64,000 bases of DNA, taken from NCBI GenBank assembly GCA_905178155.1, contig CAJINV010000013.1, positions 1,512,392 through 1,576,391 on the forward strand, read 5' to 3'. The translations under genes were made by a program, and so were the position numbers. The stretch's first letter is position 1; the number at the start of each line of letters is the position of its first letter. Shown piece after piece: positions 61,190-64,000 of this stretch. Source of the DNA: Amoebophrya sp. A120 (Eukaryota > Sar > Dinophyceae > Syndiniales > Amoebophryaceae). The notes beneath the pieces were generated by a model, which saw only the letters and a program-made list of their open reading frames with translations, ran no database searches and was not told where the DNA came from.

Positions 61190-64000
61190 CTACTGTCTTC
61201 GCGATGGAGCGAAACGACCTCGTCGCGAGCTTTTTTCCCTGATTCCATAAAAGTGCTCGGAGTGGTAGTAATTAAAAGCCGGGTCTACGCCGTAGTCGTC
61301 GTTAGCAACGGAAAGCTGGGATGTTGAACCACTGGGAGCAGGAACATCACCAGCGGCAGGGTGCCCGTCAGCCTCCCCTGCTGCTTTATTTCCTCCAGTA
61401 GCGTCCACACCGTCGAAGCCCCGGATCCGGCACGTAACCCAGTTGAATTGGTTTGTCCACAAGTTGGACACTTTTCTTTCCAGCAGCTGCTTCCGATTTT
61501 CCTCCGCGATCTGCTTCAACTCCGACCTGGAAAACGCGCTGCTCCCCCGCGGCTTGTTCATCAGCACGGCACTGTTTCCGCCGGCTTTTCTCAGTTGCTC
61601 GGCCAAATCGGCGCCGAGAAATTCCACTTTCTGCTGTTCGCTATCGGAGAGACCACCCAGGTCCTTCGCGACAGGACGATTATATGGCGATGGTTTGGGG
61701 AAGTACTCCTTCATCACGTGTAGGTCTTGCCAAATGTTCTCGGACTGGATGAACATCTTCTCGGTGAGCACGAGTGCGTGGTCGAGATTGGGTAATTTTT
61801 CCTCTATCAGGTTGGGCAGAATCACGTCAGCGTCGTAGACGAACGCGATGTCGCTCAGGTGTCGCGCCCCCGAAAACACCGGCGGCCCGCAGATGTCGAA
61901 CAGAATCAGGTTCGATACCTGCCGCATCTCCTCGAACAGTCGAACCAAATCCTGGTGCTTCTTCAAAAACTGCGGACTGCTCAGGTTCATCTCGCCGTCG
62001 TCCGATTGATGCCCTCGTTGCTGAACTTTCATTGCATTGGATGACCCGCCAGCGAAGCCGGTACTGGCACTTGCTGAAAGCGGAGAGGACTCGGGGGCTC
62101 CCGAAATTGTGCTAGATCCTCCACCCGCACCGGACATTGTGGGCGGCAGCAAGTACACCACGTACTGGACTTGCCCGCTGGGGTCCCGCCAGTTCTGCGC
62201 CGCCTGTTGGAAAAAGCTCGCCAGCTTCTCGTGTTGCGCCTTAGTGCTCGTCGAAGGGGTTGCACTTCCGGAAGGCTGCTGCAGCGGTGCGACGACCGTT
62301 CTTGGCACCTCGACAGCGTCGGGATCTTCCTCGGGACCAGTCTGCTGTTCTCCAGATGTCAAGACTCTGGGGCGCGCCTCCTTCCGGTCCTGAAACACAT
62401 CAGCGCGGATCAGCATATCTTTCTTGTTATCATCTCGTTCCGCGGCGGAGTGTTCTACTTGTTCGGGCAACTGTGACTTTTTCGTCCATTCTTTTTGCCG
62501 GTGCGCGTCGTGGGTCTTTCGGGGCAGCTGCTGGTCTGACTGCTTCACAAGGACCTCGTCAACGTCGTTGTTCTCGGCTCTAGAAGGATCGCTGAAGATT
62601 TGCTCTTTTCTTCTGTTGTCGATCTCGTCACCATGTTGCCGCTCAGCTGGAGTTTTTACGACTTCCCTTTCTTCATCAACCGCTCCTGCTTTTTCATTAT
62701 TTCCCACTCCGGCTGCCCGCGCTGAAGACCAGGAGAAAAGATTGAAAAACTTGCCGAAATGCTTTCGAAAAGATGTAGCCCCGTCAGCAATACAACCAGG
62801 AACAAGGTGCTCGGCTTCAAAGGAGCTGCCAAATGTTGATTTCCTTTCCGTTGGTATCATCGGAAAAAACTTCTGTTTGAATCTCCGAAACCAGTCGCTG
62901 AAAAAACTCCCAACCGGATCCAGCACGGTGGATCGGAGGGGATAGTTGACACGCCTCGACGCGCGACCGATCGTGAACAGTTGATGCAGTTTATCTTCCA
63001 AGTCTAGCGAAGATATCTCTTCGTCATCGCGGCTTTCCTTTTCTGAAAAACTCTGGTTTGCGTTCTCTTCAAGATGAGTATTCATCTGGTGGCTCCTCCG
63101 CGCATTATCATACCGGTCCTCGTGCTCATTTAGATGGTTTTGCTCCGCGACAACGGCCAGATCGTCGTCCATCAGGTCCGCATACTCGTACAGTGCGTCT
63201 TCGTCCTCGCTCGCGTGCATGTTCACTGCAGCGAGGGACGTAATATCAGCGGTGTTCTGGTGGTACAACCCAGCCCCCAACTCGGTGCGCTTTGCATGAT
63301 CTTCGTCGTCGTTTTTTGATATTCTGTCTCTGTAATTATTGCTGTAATGAGAAGCTGGTGGAGGTCTATTTCCTTCGACCGGTGCATCCTGCTGTGCTGG
63401 TGGGCCGCCCCTAGCACTGCCGTTGCTGGTCGCAGTGGCTCCTGCAATAGAAATTCTTCTAGTGCCGTCCCTTATAATTGAAGGGTCAACTACATACTTC
63501 TCCGTTGTTCGCCTCTGCTCGTGCAGCGTTCGGTCGACTCGCGAATCAAAATCTTCTTTTGCGTCGTCCATCCGGAGGTTGCGCTCGTCGACGTCACTCC
63601 CATCTTCCTCTTCCTCTGTGTCCTGGTTCGTCATGGTATCGCCCACAGCTGTCCCTGGCGATGAATTGGTCGTCCGAGGATTCGGATCCGCTTTCGCCAC
63701 CACAAAGGGACTTTCGTCGCGCCTTCCCTGTGGCAACGACCACAGCACCGAGCAGATGTGCTTTACAACTTCCGTGCGGTCGCTATTGGTGGCGGAGATC
63801 AAAGACACGATCAGTTTCTTCTTCTTCGGGTTCGGTGCAACCGTGTTGAACGAAATGCGCTCCTTGCGCGGCCGATGCAGTACCTGCTTGTAGTTCCGGG
63901 TGTTTTTATCTGGTAGTGTCCCCTGGTTCTGGGTCGCCGATGATGTTGAATCTATTTTTATTCCAGCACTACTTTCTGCAGTAGAAGTCTCTTTATCGCC
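61190..64000 (-). CDS. Hypothetical large protein, 5' end beyond the window
   Basis: One open frame from the right edge to TAA/TAG-type stop at 61190, over 930 residues in view, with no interruption. Ordered islands: 'FNTVAPNPKKKKLIVSLISA' followed by 'DRTEVVKHICSVLWSLPQG' near the visible start; 'LDPVGSFFSDWFRRFKQKFF' in the middle; and a C-terminal block 'RLFEEMRQVSNLILFDICGP', 'IAFVYDADVILPNLIEEKLP' and 'ALVLTEKMFIQSENIWQDLH'. Between them are acidic and Gln/Ser-rich linkers. The last 25 residues are basic. No introner is present in this 2.8-kb exon, in contrast to the neighbours. Family not recognised; the missing N-terminus may hold the defining domain. Confidence 0.65.
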   Translation of the reverse strand, partial: GDKETSTAESSAGIKIDSTSSATQNQGTLPDKNTRNYKQVLHRPRKERISFNTVAPNPKKKKLIVSLISATNSDRTEVVKHICSVLWSLPQGRRDESPFVVAKADPNPRTTNSSPGTAVGDTMTNQDTEEEEDGSDVDERNLRMDDAKEDFDSRVDRTLHEQRRTTEKYVVDPSIIRDGTRRISIAGATATSNGSARGGPPAQQDAPVEGNRPPPASHYSNNYRDRISKNDDEDHAKRTELGAGLYHQNTADITSLAAVNMHASEDEDALYEYADLMDDDLAVVAEQNHLNEHEDRYDNARRSHQMNTHLEENANQSFSEKESRDDEEISSLDLEDKLHQLFTIGRASRRVNYPLRSTVLDPVGSFFSDWFRRFKQKFFPMIPTERKSTFGSSFEAEHLVPGCIADGATSFRKHFGKFFNLFSWSSARAAGVGNNEKAGAVDEEREVVKTPAERQHGDEIDNRRKEQIFSDPSRAENNDVDEVLVKQSDQQLPRKTHDAHRQKEWTKKSQLPEQVEHSAAERDDNKKDMLIRADVFQDRKEARPRVLTSGEQQTGPEEDPDAVEVPRTVVAPLQQPSGSATPSTSTKAQHEKLASFFQQAAQNWRDPSGQVQYVVYLLPPTMSGAGGGSSTISGAPESSPLSASASTGFAGGSSNAMKVQQRGHQSDDGEMNLSSPQFLKKHQDLVRLFEEMRQVSNLILFDICGPPVFSGARHLSDIAFVYDADVILPNLIEEKLPNLDHALVLTEKMFIQSENIWQDLHVMKEYFPKPSPYNRPVAKDLGGLSDSEQQKVEFLGADLAEQLRKAGGNSAVLMNKPRGSSAFSRSELKQIAEENRKQLLERKVSNLWTNQFNWVTCRIRGFDGVDATGGNKAAGEADGHPAAGDVPAPSGSTSQLSVANDDYGVDPAFNYYHSEHFYGIREKSSRRGRFAPSRRQ

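Overview
The window is nuclear DNA of a eukaryote. Genes are split by introns, carry long low-complexity inserts, and include a PRP38-family splicing factor, a full-length ABCA-type transporter, alkaline ceramidase, JmjC and ubiquitin-like proteins. Conserved ORFs end at TAA, TAG or TGA in expected places, so the standard code is in use. The best guess for the source is a parasitic dinoflagellate of the Amoebophrya (Syndiniales) type. That rests on the coding exons being interrupted by short inverted-repeat insertions that must be spliced out, as published for Amoebophrya introner elements. No rRNA or marker gene is present to confirm it.

All genes I can support lie on the minus strand. In ascending coordinates they are: PRP38-family protein (447-4025); small signal-peptide/membrane protein (5378-6176); catalytically degenerate dCMP deaminase homologue (6656-7678); 76-residue ubiquitin-like protein (8186-8491); low-complexity protein (8909-10465); GC-rich island (about 10.87-12.16 kb); about 2180-residue acidic protein (12718-19880); 210-residue lysine/serine-rich protein (20634-21523); alkaline ceramidase (22100-23371) with a 76-residue gene just upstream (23399-23918); 3274-residue ABCA transporter (24305-36108); about 1516-residue protein with a faint ABC1-kinase-like signature (37446-43172); JmjC-like protein (44345-48623); a tandem family of secreted proteins (49702-55928) interrupted by a 2.8-kb block of word-like tandem repeats and GC-rich DNA; Fringe-like/PAN glycosyltransferase candidate (57294-60949); and a gene cut by the right edge (61190-64000).

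The dominant structure is a set of 25 intragenic inverted-repeat elements of 147-363 bp in seven terminal-sequence families. All but one begin TAT and end ATA (the copy at 15626 begins TGT), and 22 are flanked by exact or 4-of-5 matching 5-bp direct repeats. Deleting each element plus one flank copy restores the reading frame in every gene; I checked this by exon-length arithmetic for eight genes. By my reading only two elements could be excised as GT-AG introns, while the same genes also carry ordinary GT-AG introns. Several elements bracket exons of about 30-55 nt, including one that holds the Walker A motif of the ABC transporter. No complete copy was seen outside a gene.

Functionally the genes are a mixed housekeeping and secretory set, not a pathway: RNA splicing, nucleotide metabolism (degenerate), sphingolipid metabolism, lipid-type ABC transport, protein hydroxylation or demethylation, glycosylation and secreted lineage-specific proteins. 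Gene models were assembled by eye and need transcript support.
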